From Metabacillus sediminilitoris (lineage in GTDB: Bacteria; Bacillota; Bacilli; Bacillales; Bacillaceae), in contig NZ_CP046266.1 of the NCBI RefSeq assembly GCF_009720625.1, forward strand, positions 1,187,501 through 1,251,500: a DNA stretch of 64,000 nucleotides, written 5' to 3'. The position numbers were made by a program, and so were the translations under genes. The notes below the pieces were generated by a model that was given only the letters and a program-made list of their open reading frames with translations, searched no databases and was not told the DNA's origin. How positions within the stretch are numbered: the first letter of the stretch is position 1; each line of letters starts with the position of its first letter. Shown piece by piece: positions 1 through 8,688 of this stretch.

Positions 1-59
1 AACGAAATAAATAAAAACTAGATTGCTATTCATATCTCTTTAGGAGGAGGAAATAGAGC

Positions 60-1241
60 ATGAAATTTCTCATCTTCATTCTCGGACTAATCACTATTTT
101 TTTACTGGCTTTTCTTGTAAGCAGCAATCGCAAACAAATAAAATATAAACCGATTGCAATCATGCTAGTTATACAGTTAATTTTGACGTATTTCTTGTTA
201 AATACGCGTGTCGGGCTTATCTTGATACAAGGGATTTCCAATGTGTTTGGAACGTTGATGGAATACGCGGCATCAGGTGTTAATTTCGTATTTGGCGGGT
301 TGGCAAATGAAGGGGCATTTCCATTTTTCCTTAATGCATTACTTCCAATCGTTTTTATTGCTGTGTTAATTGGAATCTTACAGCATTTTAAAATTTTGCC
401 TATTATCATCAGAGGGATCGGTTTATTATTAAGCAAAATAAATGGCTTGGGAAAATTAGAATCATATAATGCTGTTGCTGCAGCGATTATCGGGCAAGGT
501 GAAGTATTCATTACAGTAAAAGATCAATTGAGTCAATTGCCTAAAAATCGTTTATACACGCTTTGTGCATCTTCCATGTCAACGGTTTCTATGTCAATTG
601 TCGGTTCGTATATGACGATGATTGATCCGAAGTATGTGGTTACGGCACTTGTTTTGAACTTATTCAGCGGATTTATCATCGTCCATATTGTAAACCCTTA
701 CACGGTACGAGAAGAGGAAGATATTTTAGAATTGCAAGAGGAAGAAAAACAAACATTTTTTGAAATGCTGGGCGAATATATTATGCTCGGATTTGCCATT
801 GCTGTCACTGTTGCAGCGATGCTGATCGGATTTGTGGCATTAATCACAGCGATTAATGGCGTATTCGACTCTATCTTTGGCATTACGTTCCAAACTTTAT
901 TAGGATATGTGTTCTCGCCGCTTGCCTTCATTATGGGAATTCCGGCATCGGAAATGTTGGAAGCAGGTAAAATCATGGCGACAAAATTAGTGACAAACGA
1001 GTTTGTTGCTATGCTCGATTTATCAAAAGCAGCGGCAGATTTATCGCCGCGATCTGTTGGCATTTTATCAATATTCCTCGTTTCATTTGCCAATTTTTCT
1101 TCAATTGGGATTATTGCAGGAGCGACGAAGAGCATCGACCAGAAACAAGCAAATGTAGTTTCCCAATTTGGGTTAAAGCTTTTATTTGGAGCCACTTTAG
1201 TCAGTTTATTATCCGGTACGATTGTAAGCGTTATGCTTTGA
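60..1241 (+). CDS. nupC: NupC-type concentrative nucleoside transporter
   Basis: This 393-residue polytopic membrane protein belongs to the concentrative nucleoside transporter (CNT) family, which imports nucleosides with protons or sodium. Length and sequence follow Bacillus NupC closely. The N-terminal membrane segments carry the stretch EYAASGVNFVFGGL, the central gate region contains ESYNAVAAAIIGQGEVF, and the C-terminal core contains NEFVAML and SFANFSSIGIIAG, all hallmarks of the family. An AGGAGGAGG ribosome site lies about ten bases before the ATG. It stands alone and is followed by a strong terminator, so it is probably monocistronic. The family assignment is secure. Which nucleosides it prefers cannot be read from the sequence. 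Confidence 0.93.
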   Translation: MKFLIFILGLITIFLLAFLVSSNRKQIKYKPIAIMLVIQLILTYFLLNTRVGLILIQGISNVFGTLMEYAASGVNFVFGGLANEGAFPFFLNALLPIVFIAVLIGILQHFKILPIIIRGIGLLLSKINGLGKLESYNAVAAAIIGQGEVFITVKDQLSQLPKNRLYTLCASSMSTVSMSIVGSYMTMIDPKYVVTALVLNLFSGFIIVHIVNPYTVREEEDILELQEEEKQTFFEMLGEYIMLGFAIAVTVAAMLIGFVALITAINGVFDSIFGITFQTLLGYVFSPLAFIMGIPASEMLEAGKIMATKLVTNEFVAMLDLSKAAADLSPRSVGILSIFLVSFANFSSIGIIAGATKSIDQKQANVVSQFGLKLLFGATLVSLLSGTIVSVML

Positions 1242-1321
1242 TCAATTGATTATCTAGAAAAACTTAGAGGCCGATTTTGAAGTGACTCCAAAAATTTAGA
1301 CAAGTAATATATGAAACTATC

Positions 1322-1362
1322 AAGGATTGGATCCTGTACTCTACAGGACACAATCCTTTTAG
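1322..1362 (+). terminator. Rho-independent terminator after nupC
   Basis: AAGGATTG pairs with CAATCCTT and the inner ATCCTGTA with TACAGGA around a short loop, followed by TTTT. It lies about 80 bases after the nupC stop. Confidence 0.75.
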
Positions 1363-1510
1363 TTATTCCTTGATTCGTATGCTTGTAATACTAAATATAT
1401 TATTCTAATTTAAAAAGAGACCAACCTCTAGACTTGGGTATATAGTAGATGAACTTATGTATACGATTCTATCTAGGGAGACGATTAAACTTAAATATCA
1501 TTATGCTTTT

Positions 1511-1547
1511 AAAGGCTTACTTTTATTGTAAGCCCTTTATTTTTAAT
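1511..1547 (+). terminator. Terminator-like hairpin
   Basis: AAAGGCTTAC pairs with GTAAGCCCTTT across a short T-rich loop and is followed by ATTTTTAATAAAT. No intact gene directly precedes it, so it may be left from a lost gene. The rest of 1242-1610 shows nothing else recognisable. Confidence 0.5.
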
Positions 1548-1609
1548 AAATAAAAAGACAAGATTCAAAATAAACTCTAAAAGGGGAGCAGGGAGAAAAC
1601 AACAACTAG

Positions 1610-1946
1610 AGGCACCAGAGTTTAAAGAGATCAAACAAATAATTCTTGAAAGCTATTGAGTTGGTCATTGATGAATTTACTATGCACTTTGAAATCAACG
1701 CAGTGGAAGAAATTGATACAAAAACAAATAAAGATTTTTTTAGTGGAGAAGAAAGTCAATGGCAAGGTAATTGGGAAAGTAAAATTAGCGAAGCAGTGGT
1801 AATAAAAATAGATAAGGGGATGAGTGTAGGCTGGATAGGGTATGACGGGCATAGCCTTGTTATACGGTCATACCACACAAACTTCTCTAGTACTTGCAAA
1901 AAAATCACTAGAATTTGTAAAACCAATAAAATGTGAGTATGAATAA
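1610..1946 (+). pseudogene. Frameshifted remnant of a small unrecognised protein
   Basis: A coding-like reading can be stitched from three frames. KEIKQIILE is read up to about 1650. The frame then shifts into AIELVIDEFTMHFEINAVEE and continues through a Trp/Gly-rich segment (SVGWIGYDGHSLVIRSYH). Near 1880 it shifts again into QTSLVLAKKSLEFVKPIK, ending at the stop at 1946. The longest single frame would need a TTG start at 1646 that directly follows an in-frame TAA and has no ribosome site. The protein family is not recognised. A degraded gene explains the frame pattern better than a short real protein does. Confidence 0.45.
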
Positions 1947-2035
1947 ACCTTATTGTACTTTATTAACGGGTGCTTGATTCTACAGCTATAAGAAATTCAT
2001 ATATATAGAGTAAAAGCTAACAGGAGTAGAAATCA

Positions 2036-3313
2036 TTGGACAAACAAAATAACAGATTTAGATGGGTTATATTTGCTTCTGTAATGTTTACTTATTTATT
2101 AATGGCGAGCCAACGAACCGCTCCAGGATTGATTACAGACCAAGTGATGAAGGATTTTAATGTAACTGCATCAACGATTGGGTTACTGACAAGTATACAA
2201 TTTTTTGTATACACAGGTTTGCAAATTCCAATGGGTATTTTGGCTGATCGTTTTGGGCCCAATTATTTTTTAATTATAGGTGCACTACTTACAGGGTTAG
2301 GTACAATTATTTATAGTCTTGGTACGCATGAAGTTGTCTTATTTTTCGCAAGAATAATGACGGGGACGGGGGATGCGACCATCTGGGTAAATATGGTGTT
2401 AATTTTGGGCCAATGGTTTAATGCAAAGGAATTTGTTCGATTAATTGGTCTGGCTGGAATGACAGGAAGCCTTGGTTTCGTTTTGGCGACAGTCCCTTTC
2501 TCTGCATGGATTGTCTTACTTGGTTGGAGGACAGCATTTTTTTCAGCAGGAGTATTATTATGTTTAAGCGGAATTCTCCTTTATTTTGTACTCTTAAAAA
2601 AACCAAAACAAATCTTTCTTAATGAATCGGTATTGGTTAAAAATGAAATACAACGTGAAAAAACATTGGTTTTATTACGAAGAATGTTTTCGAATCGGCA
2701 AGCATGGGCTTTATTCTTTTGTCACTTTGGGGTTGTCGGTGCGTATGTAGGATTTATCAGTTCGTGGGCAGTACCCTATGGGATGAATGTGTATGGAATG
2801 ACACGTTCAGATGCGAGTCAGCTCATTATGATTGGTCTTATCGGTGCGCTTATAGGTGCTCCTCTAACGAGCTGGATTTCAAGTAGGTTAGAAACAATTA
2901 AACAGCCTTATGTTGTTATTCATATCACTACTTTATTGAGTTGGTCTTCCTTTCTTTTTTTTAAAGGGAATCCGCCATTTTCCTTTTTAATTATGCTCTT
3001 CTTTATCATTGGCTTTGGATATGGGGCAAGTGCCTTAACATTTGCTGTGGTTCGTCAATCTTTTCCTATAATAGAATCTGGCATTGTCTCTGGGTTTGCG
3101 AATACGGGTGGATTTCTAAGTGCCGTATTGCTGCCAAGTATTTTTGGAAATGTATTGGATCATTTTCAGTCTGCTTCAGGTAGTATCGGTGATGGATATT
3201 ACTTCGGTTTTATCACTCCAGTTATCTTCTCCATGATAGGCTTAATTGGAGTGATTTGTATTAAGGAAAGGCGACAGGAGGCAGGACGTAAAACCAATCT
3301 CCACTTATCTTAA
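2036..3313 (+). CDS. Major facilitator superfamily transporter
   Basis: A 425-residue protein with about twelve hydrophobic segments and the MFS signature after the second helix (GILADRFGPNYF). The N-terminal half starts with RWVIFASVMFTYLLMASQ and a periplasmic loop reading APGLITDQVMKDFNV, a pattern common in the anion:cation symporter-like branch of the MFS. The halves are joined by a charged segment near residues 185-215. The start is a TTG with AGGAG nine bases upstream; no better ATG exists. No neighbour hints at the substrate. Family confidence is high, but the transported compound is unknown. Confidence 0.85.
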   Translation: MDKQNNRFRWVIFASVMFTYLLMASQRTAPGLITDQVMKDFNVTASTIGLLTSIQFFVYTGLQIPMGILADRFGPNYFLIIGALLTGLGTIIYSLGTHEVVLFFARIMTGTGDATIWVNMVLILGQWFNAKEFVRLIGLAGMTGSLGFVLATVPFSAWIVLLGWRTAFFSAGVLLCLSGILLYFVLLKKPKQIFLNESVLVKNEIQREKTLVLLRRMFSNRQAWALFFCHFGVVGAYVGFISSWAVPYGMNVYGMTRSDASQLIMIGLIGALIGAPLTSWISSRLETIKQPYVVIHITTLLSWSSFLFFKGNPPFSFLIMLFFIIGFGYGASALTFAVVRQSFPIIESGIVSGFANTGGFLSAVLLPSIFGNVLDHFQSASGSIGDGYYFGFITPVIFSMIGLIGVICIKERRQEAGRKTNLHLS

Positions 3314-3713
3314 AGAGTGTCGCTAAAATGTATGAAGTTAAAGTAATAGAGCATTTCTTCAATAGCCGGTGACACCTGATGATGGTTAGAAAAGTCTTAA
3401 TAAGTAATTACTCCCCATTTTCAATGTCATTTAACCATAATTATCTTTAGCTTAACAATGATCTACAGCAATCAGGCGCTATCTCTACAAGATTAGCGCT
3501 TATTTTTATTTTGGGCCAGATGTTAAAGGGACGAGTAAAAGTTATCATCTTCGTAGATGATACAGAAATGCTTTGCTTTATTGAGACATATATGTAAATA
3601 ATGAAAAACTTTTTCATTTTTGAAAATATACTCCCAAATTTGAAAAAATATTGTATATATCTATAAAATCCAGTTAATACTTCATCTAGATATTAAAGCA
3701 TTAGGAGTGGTAT
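3314..3713. other. Gene-free stretch, no recognised element
   Basis: AT-rich sequence with short unconvincing frames. A small inverted repeat (GTTATCATCT/AGATGATAC) lies near 3541-3563. The last 100 bases are very AT-rich and probably hold the promoter of the HTH gene that follows. Confidence 0.4.
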
Positions 3714-3944
3714 ATGCTGATGTGGGGTTTGGGGAAAAAACGAAGTAAAGTTGGTCAATTTATTGATAAGCGCGGGTTTACTCAAGAGGATTTAATTAGA
3801 GCAGCTAAAATCAGCAGAAGTACAGCAAGTAGAATATGTTCCGATCCTGATTATTCACCTACAGCAACCACCATAAAAAAAGTAATGATCGCTATACGAC
3901 AATTAGACCAAAATGCAAGAGTAGATGATTTCTTTGATATGTAG
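3714..3944 (+). CDS. Small XRE-type helix-turn-helix regulator
   Basis: A 76-residue protein that is essentially one helix-turn-helix domain. FIDKRGFTQEDLIRAAKIS forms the first helices and the turn, SRSTASRICSDPDYSPTATT the recognition helix and following loop, and a final helix KKVMIAIRQL precedes the tail DDFFDM. Such solo XRE proteins act as DNA-binding regulators, often of phage or element origin. The ATG follows AGGAGTGG at good spacing. The next gene starts 12 bases later behind its own GGAGG site, so the two form a small operon closed by the hairpin at 4210. What it regulates is unknown. Confidence 0.75.
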   Translation: MLMWGLGKKRSKVGQFIDKRGFTQEDLIRAAKISRSTASRICSDPDYSPTATTIKKVMIAIRQLDQNARVDDFFDM

Positions 3945-3956
3945 GAGGTATATATA

Positions 3957-4172
3957 ATGAAAATCGAAACACAGGAAATGATAGCTACTGTAATAAAAGA
4001 ATTCGATCATTTAAAATTGATATGGATTAGAGATAAAGGTTACATCATTTTCAATTCAATTAATGAGGATATAACCTTAGTTAGATTTGGAGAAGATAAA
4101 GACCAAGCTTTAAAGAATTTTGATCTTATGGTTTTTAATTACCTTAAAGAGACTTATAAAATCGTTATCTAA
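3957..4172 (+). CDS. Small hypothetical protein paired with the HTH gene
   Basis: A 71-residue acidic protein of unrecognised family with a GGAGG ribosome site. It reads as an alternating beta/alpha protein (KLIWIRDKGYIIFNSINEDITLVRF, then a C-terminal helix AFF-like DLMVFNYLKETYKIVI in part). It has no signal peptide or membrane segment. Tight coupling to the upstream HTH gene suggests a shared role, for example a partner or sensor of the regulator, but this is inference from position only. A terminator follows within 40 bases. Confidence 0.6.
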   Translation: MKIETQEMIATVIKEFDHLKLIWIRDKGYIIFNSINEDITLVRFGEDKDQALKNFDLMVFNYLKETYKIVI

Positions 4173-4209
4173 AGGCAGTAACTAAGGATTGGAAATATCG
4201 ATAAATAAA

Positions 4210-4240
4210 GGATAAGTCTCTCGAGGTTTGTCCTCTTTAA
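4210..4240 (+). terminator. Terminator of the HTH operon
   Basis: GGATAAGTCTC pairs with GAGGTTTGTCC (three G-T wobbles) over a two-base loop, followed by TCTTTAAA. Confidence 0.6.
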
Positions 4241-4375
4241 AATTCAGTTTTAATGTACATTCATTTTTGCACCTTAACCAGACATTCCAAGGGTTTCCTA
4301 GGTTTTCAATCTAAAAGTTTTTGAAAAAAATTTAATCTTTCTTTGGCATTACCCTAAGTTATAATATCAATACCA

Positions 4376-4690
4376 CTATAATTCTTTTTTTAGTTTTGTC
4401 TCCATTAATTGCTCTTTTTGCCTGTTTACACTTAGATATCCTATGTCATAGGGATTCTGCGCTTTACTAGCATTCATCTTTCCTGCTTCAATGGCTTCTA
4501 CCATTTCTGAAATACCATCTTTCCCAATGACAGGAATTTTTACCTCTTTTTCCTCTAATGTTTTTTTACACATCTAGAGCTAATCGATCACTAGTAGCAA
4601 CTACTCCTTGAATATTAGGGAATTTTCGTAAGACTGTTTCAATGACTTCTAACACTTTACTAAGCAAGTAGAATTATTCAGTCTTCTCCC
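4376..4690 (-). pseudogene. Decayed sugar-binding protein (C-terminal part)
   Basis: On the minus strand the C-terminal third of a periplasmic-binding-protein-like sugar-binding protein can be read. One frame gives NIQGVVATSDRLALDV. An in-frame stop at about 4574 then interrupts it, and it continues with VKIPVIGKDGISEMVEAIEAGKM and AQNPYDIGYLSV before fading. The intact gene at 50600-51475 carries the matching segments (DIKGVFATNDILALDA, IPVIGSDGTKGML, AQNPYDMGYLSV), so the two are paralogues. The N-terminal two thirds are missing or too decayed to follow. It is a non-functional remnant. Confidence 0.7.
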
Positions 4691-4880
4691 TTAAAAAAAT
4701 AGCCAAGAACCAGCGGATTAAAACGTAACTGTTATTGTCCGTTCTGAAACACTTACTATATTTGGATTTTTTTCTAATTCCTAAATTTGAAAATCTGTAT
4801 ATAAATTCCTTATTAAGATAATCCTCCGTTCATATTCATTAAGTTTATTATAAACGGGATTTTTTTGAGAGGTACAAAAA

Positions 4881-4930
4881 ACCCCGAATATAGGGCACCT
4901 TTTTTAGTGGTGTCCATTATTCGGGGTATA
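4881..4930 (-). terminator. Bipartite terminator hairpin (minus strand)
   Basis: ACCCCGAATA pairs with TATTCGGGGT, and inside it GGGCACC pairs with GGTGTCC. Read on the minus strand the stem is followed by TTTTTT, as in a rho-independent terminator. No intact minus-strand gene feeds it, so it is probably a relic. Confidence 0.5.
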
Positions 4931-4935
4931 GTTCA

Positions 4936-4999
4936 TAACGAAGGGGCGCTTTAATTAAACAAGCAGCATAAAGGGATCTTCAATCGAAGATCCTTTTTA
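4936..4999 (+). repeat. Bacillus-type intergenic repeat unit with terminator
   Basis: The segment AACGAAGGGGCGCTTTAATT followed by AAACAAGCAG resembles the GGGGC(A/G)-type intergenic repeat seen at 13446, 17046, 20348 and 23222. It ends in a perfect hairpin (GGATCTTC/GAAGATCC, 4974-4996) followed by TTTTT. This copy carries no insertion. Confidence 0.45.
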
Positions 5000-5081
5000 A
5001 TTACCGATAACAATCAATTATGTAAACTTATGGATTTTTTGTTATTTTATAGGTTATTATATTTTGGAAGGAGGCTAATAT

Positions 5082-5258
5082 ATGAAAGCAAATACAGGTG
5101 ATGAAATTATATCTAAAACTGGTGTAAAAGGAATCGTGGAAAAAGTAAATGAGAACTCGGTGATCATAAATATTACAGAAAACCACTCGCAGCAAGAGTT
5201 TGAAGGAAATAAAACGGTGGTTGCTCATAAAAATTATAAAATCCTAAATATCCATTAA
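5082..5258 (+). CDS. YkvS/DUF2187 family small protein
   Basis: A 58-residue protein with a strong GGAAGGAGG ribosome site. It shows the compact beta-barrel pattern of the DUF2187 (YkvS-like, KOW-related) family. GDEIISKTGVKGIVEKVNENSVIINI forms the first strands, and VVAHKNYKIL the last, close to the family pattern of a glycine-bounded turn and a terminal V-x-H-K-x-Y-K-I. These proteins are common in Bacillus, and their role is not established. It is a single gene with its own terminator. The neighbouring DNA is debris, yet this frame is intact, which suggests selection. Confidence 0.75.
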   Translation: MKANTGDEIISKTGVKGIVEKVNENSVIINITENHSQQEFEGNKTVVAHKNYKILNIH

Positions 5259-5286
5259 TAAAATAGTTATCACTTTATAAAAAACA

Positions 5287-5316
5287 AAAACGCCCAATTT
5301 GGAGCGTTTTTTTGTT
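5287..5316 (+). terminator. Terminator after the DUF2187 gene
   Basis: ACGCCCAATTTGGAGCGT folds into a short GC stem with an AAAA upstream side and a TTTTTTT tail. The following 300 bases, up to the LacI gene, show no supported gene. Confidence 0.7.
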
Positions 5317-5622
5317 ATCGATCAAAAAGGTGTCAATGACAACAGCTTGGTATATGAATGAAGGAATACAACCTAATACATTCTGAGATTGGCAAAGTTA
5401 GAAGTTGAAAAAAAGCAATTTGCAAGGTTGGCAATTATCACTTTTCGCAAAAGGACATAGCAGTATAGTACCAAAAGAGATACTGAGCGTAATTAATTCA
5501 TAGCTTAAATAATATGTCCCGAATAATTTGATTGATTAAAATTCATTGCAATAGGCATCTTTACTAAAGTAAAATAATATGAAACTGATTTCATGTTTAT
5601 ACTAAAAGTGGAGTGAGAGCAA

Positions 5623-6615
5623 GTGGCTACAATATCAGATGTTGCAAAATTATCCGGATTATCGAAAACAACCGTTTCACGTGTAATAAATAATCATCCG
5701 TATGTTTCGGACAAAAAGAGAGAATTAGTACTAAATGCTATGAAAGAGCTTGGTTATACACCAAATCCTTCTGCAAGAAGGCTAAGAGGACAGTTAACGA
5801 CTACGATAGGTGTTATTGTCCCTAGAATTGTCAATCCATTCTTTTCATATTTAGTTAATTCGATTGAGCAGGCCGCCTATAAAATGGGGTACCAAGTATT
5901 GATTGGCCAAAGTTATGAAGATAAAGAAAAAGAATTAGCATTCCTAAACTTATTAAAAACAAAGCAAGTAGATGGAATTATTATGACTTCAATTGAAAAT
6001 GATTGGGATATGATAGAGTCATATAAGGAATACGGCTCAATTTTATTATGCAATGATTACGTCAATCAATCAGAAGTTCCAATGATCCGGTTGGATCAAA
6101 CAAAAGGGGCATATTTAGGTGTTAAGCATTTAATTGAAAAGGGTCATAAAAAAATTGCTTACTGTACTGGTGGATTGTTTGATGAGCAGGGGAAAGGGAA
6201 AGATCGTAATCAAGGGTTTCAAAAAGCGTTACATGAGGCGGGTATTAAGATCAATCCGAAATGGATTTTTGTAGACCAACATACGATTGAGGATGGTAAA
6301 CAGGTAATGAAGCAAATTCTAGAGATGGAAGATCGCCCAACTGCTATTTTTACTGGAAGTGATGAAGTTGCTGGTGGAATCATGATCCAAGCAAAAGAAT
6401 TGGGTTTAACTGTTCCTTCTGACCTTGCAATTATTGGGTTTGATGATCAGCCAATTGCAGAAATACTAGATCCAAAGCTAACGACTATTCGACAACCAGT
6501 AGATCTAATGGGAGAAAAATCAATTGAAGTGATGATAGAGATGCTTGAAAATCCAAAACTGGAGATTCAAAACTACGAGTTGCCAATCGAGTTGATTGTT
6601 CGACAATCCACATAG
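5623..6615 (+). CDS. LacI-family regulator of the alpha-glucoside locus
   Basis: A 330-residue LacI/GalR repressor. The N-terminal DNA-binding domain is canonical (ATISDVAKLSGLSKTTVSRV, residues 2-21, with the hinge helix ending NPSARRLR near residue 54). A periplasmic-binding-protein-like sensor domain follows from about residue 60, with TAIFTGSDEVAGGIM and LAIIGFDDQPIAEILDPKLTT as typical late motifs. The start is GTG behind GGAGTGAGAG. It precedes a glucosidase and a PTS permease whose promoter region holds three near-palindromes of the GGAACCGATACC type, the obvious operators. The inducer is probably an alpha-glucoside or its phosphate. Confidence 0.9.
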   Translation: MATISDVAKLSGLSKTTVSRVINNHPYVSDKKRELVLNAMKELGYTPNPSARRLRGQLTTTIGVIVPRIVNPFFSYLVNSIEQAAYKMGYQVLIGQSYEDKEKELAFLNLLKTKQVDGIIMTSIENDWDMIESYKEYGSILLCNDYVNQSEVPMIRLDQTKGAYLGVKHLIEKGHKKIAYCTGGLFDEQGKGKDRNQGFQKALHEAGIKINPKWIFVDQHTIEDGKQVMKQILEMEDRPTAIFTGSDEVAGGIMIQAKELGLTVPSDLAIIGFDDQPIAEILDPKLTTIRQPVDLMGEKSIEVMIEMLENPKLEIQNYELPIELIVRQST

Positions 6616-6636
6616 TTATGTAAAGGATGCCTATCG

Positions 6637-6682
6637 ATTATAAAGTGAAACTCTCATTACAGTTTCACTTTATAATCCTTAG
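6637..6682 (+). terminator. Terminator after the LacI gene
   Basis: ATTATAAAGTGAAACT pairs perfectly with AGTTTCACTTTATAAT over an eight-base loop. It is AT-rich with a weak T tail. It separates the regulator from the operon it probably controls. Confidence 0.55.
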
Positions 6683-6732
6683 AAAATAAAGGTATTCACA
6701 TTTTGAAAGTTAGGAGGTATAAAAATTTCTAA

Positions 6733-6770
6733 AGAAAGCGTTGACAGAAATCAAAAACTAAAAGTATAAT
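6733..6770 (+). promoter_or_regulatory. Promoter with overlapping cre site
   Basis: TTGACA (6741-6746) and TATAAT (6765-6770) are separated by 18 bases. AGAAAGCGTTGACA (6733-6746) matches the CcpA cre consensus TGWNANCGNTNWCA at all but the first base and covers the -35 box. This suggests glucose repression of the glucosidase-PTS operon. Confidence 0.7.
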
Positions 6771-6778
6771 TTAAAATA

Positions 6779-6793
6779 GAAACCGGTTCCATC
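6779..6793 (+). promoter_or_regulatory. LacI-type operator O1
   Basis: AAACCGGTTCCAT is a near-palindrome with the central CG typical of LacI-family operators. It lies just downstream of the -10 box, where binding would block initiation. Confidence 0.6.
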
Positions 6794-6817
6794 AACGAAA
6801 TAATTTTTTTATTTACA

Positions 6818-6835
6818 TATGGAACCGATACCATA
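6818..6835 (+). promoter_or_regulatory. LacI-type operator O2
   Basis: TATGGAACCGATACCATA is an imperfect palindrome sharing GGAACCGATACC with O3. Confidence 0.65.
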
Positions 6836-6927
6836 TAGTTTTTTTAGATTTGCAATCATTTTTTTATCATAAGTGTTAATTTATTCGCACTTTACTTAAG
6901 ATGTCATAGGGTATTTTTTTATACCTG

Positions 6928-6945
6928 CATGGAACCGATACCACA
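6928..6945 (+). promoter_or_regulatory. LacI-type operator O3
   Basis: CATGGAACCGATACCACA repeats the O2 core 110 bases downstream. The spacing would allow looping between bound dimers or a roadblock in the long leader. A short inverted repeat GGTAT/ATACC lies just upstream. Confidence 0.65.
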
Positions 6946-6996
6946 AATGATTATCTTAAAAATATATTAAATATATACAATGATGGAGGGGACAAC

Positions 6997-8688
6997 ATGG
7001 AGAAGAAGTGGTGGCAAAAAGAAGTTATTTATCAAATTTATCCTAAAAGCTTTTATGACTCCAATAATGATGGGATAGGAGATATAAAAGGAATTACACA
7101 AAAACTAGATTACTTACAATCTTTGGGTATTACGATGGTTTGGATTTGCCCAATATATCAATCACCAATGGCAGATAATGGGTATGATATCTCAGATTAT
7201 TATCGGTTAAATCCAGAGTTCGGTAATATGAAAGATCTAGACGAATTAATTGATAAGGCAAAAGAAAAGGGAATAAAAATTGTCCTTGATCTAGTTATAA
7301 ATCATACATCAGATGAACATCCATGGTTCCAAGATTTACTTGAGAACCCACATAATAGTAAATATAGAGATTATTATATTGTGAAATCAGGAAAAGACGG
7401 TCAGCCTCCTACAAATTGGCGCTCTGTATTCGGTGGCAGTGTATGGGAGCCTTTGAAAAATACAGAAGAGTACTATTTTCATTCCTTTGATGTGAAACAA
7501 CCTGACTTAAATTGGGAAAACAAGCAAGTCAGAGAAGAATTATATAAAATGGTTAATTACTGGTTGGATAAGGGCATTGCAGGGTTTAGAGTAGATGCCA
7601 TAACGTTTATAAAGAAAGATCAAAACTATGATAATCTCCCTGCAGATGGCGTAGATGGGCTTGTAAAATGTACAAAAAAGGCTCGTAATCAACCGGGCAT
7701 AAAAGAATTCCTACATGAATTAAAAGATGAAACCTTTTCCAAGTATGATTGTGTAACGATTGGCGAAGCTCCAGGAGTACCTTATGAGCAATACGATGAT
7801 TACATTGGGGACAATGGCTATTTTTCAATGATTTTTGATTTTCGATATGCAGACCTTGATGTAGCCTCTGGTAGTGAGTGGTTTAAGAGAGTCGACTGGG
7901 ATGTACTAGACCTTAAGAAATTAATCTTTACTAGCCAAAAGGAAATCCAAAAAGCAGGCTGGGGTGCAAACTTTTTAGAAAATCATGACCAAAATCGATC
8001 GATAAGTAAATATATAAAAGAAGAGAATCGCAACTACTTCTCTGCGACAATGCTGGGAGCGTTGTTTTTCTATCTTCGCGGAACACCTTTTATTTATCAA
8101 GGTCAAGAAATTGGAATGACAAACTTCGAACGGAAAAGTATTGAGGAATTCGATGATATTTCAAGTATTGATCAGTACTATCGTTCCATGAATGAAGGCT
8201 TTAGTGAAAAAGAGGCATTACACTTTATTAATTTACGAAGCCGTGATAACTCAAGAACGCCATTTCATTGGAATTCAAAAGAATATGGTGGCTTTTCAAA
8301 AGTTAAGCCTTGGTTAGGAATGAACGAGAATTACAAAACGATCAACGTCGAGCAACAAGAGCAGGACCCGGATTCCGTCCTGAATTTTTATAAAACAATC
8401 ATTCGAGTTAGACAGTCAAATGAATGTTTAATTTATGGCGAGTTTGAGCCTATTTTAGAAGAACACCCTACGATTATTGCTTATAAACGTAAATTGAATA
8501 ATGAAGAAGTTGTTTGCTATTTCAATTTTTCTTCAGAAACTCAAAAAGTCAAATTTGAACATAATAATTATTATTTTTTATTAAACAATTACAAAGATGA
8601 AAAAGAAACGATAAGTGAAAACGAATTTTCTTTGAAACCATATCAAGCACTAGTACTTCAACAGAAAGAAGCGAGCTATTATGAGTGA
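6997..8688 (+). CDS. GH13 alpha-glucosidase (oligo-1,6-glucosidase type)
   Basis: A 563-residue cytoplasmic glycoside hydrolase of family 13, subfamily 31 by sequence and length. The catalytic triad is visible: nucleophile Asp200 in GFRVDAITF, acid/base Glu257 in TIGEAPG and the transition-state stabiliser Asp331 in ENHDQNRS. The start WWQKEVIYQIYPKSFYD, the MADNGYDISDYY loop and the INHTSDEHPWF region are typical of oligo-1,6-glucosidases and of related alpha-glucosidases and trehalose-6-phosphate hydrolases. GGAGG precedes the ATG. It overlaps the next gene by eight bases, so it most likely hydrolyses the sugar brought in by that PTS. Whether the substrate is a free or phosphorylated alpha-glucoside is not settled. 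Confidence 0.88.
   Translation: MEKKWWQKEVIYQIYPKSFYDSNNDGIGDIKGITQKLDYLQSLGITMVWICPIYQSPMADNGYDISDYYRLNPEFGNMKDLDELIDKAKEKGIKIVLDLVINHTSDEHPWFQDLLENPHNSKYRDYYIVKSGKDGQPPTNWRSVFGGSVWEPLKNTEEYYFHSFDVKQPDLNWENKQVREELYKMVNYWLDKGIAGFRVDAITFIKKDQNYDNLPADGVDGLVKCTKKARNQPGIKEFLHELKDETFSKYDCVTIGEAPGVPYEQYDDYIGDNGYFSMIFDFRYADLDVASGSEWFKRVDWDVLDLKKLIFTSQKEIQKAGWGANFLENHDQNRSISKYIKEENRNYFSATMLGALFFYLRGTPFIYQGQEIGMTNFERKSIEEFDDISSIDQYYRSMNEGFSEKEALHFINLRSRDNSRTPFHWNSKEYGGFSKVKPWLGMNENYKTINVEQQEQDPDSVLNFYKTIIRVRQSNECLIYGEFEPILEEHPTIIAYKRKLNNEEVVCYFNFSSETQKVKFEHNNYYFLLNNYKDEKETISENEFSLKPYQALVLQQKEASYYE

Noticed and set aside
26..511. Minus-strand open frame over the start of nupC
   Set aside because: Shadow of the strongly conserved nupC frame; low-complexity composition and no ribosome site.
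1646..1936. A 96-residue protein starting with TTG
   Set aside because: The TTG directly follows an in-frame stop, has no ribosome site, and coding-like sequence continues in other frames on both sides. It was called a pseudogene instead.
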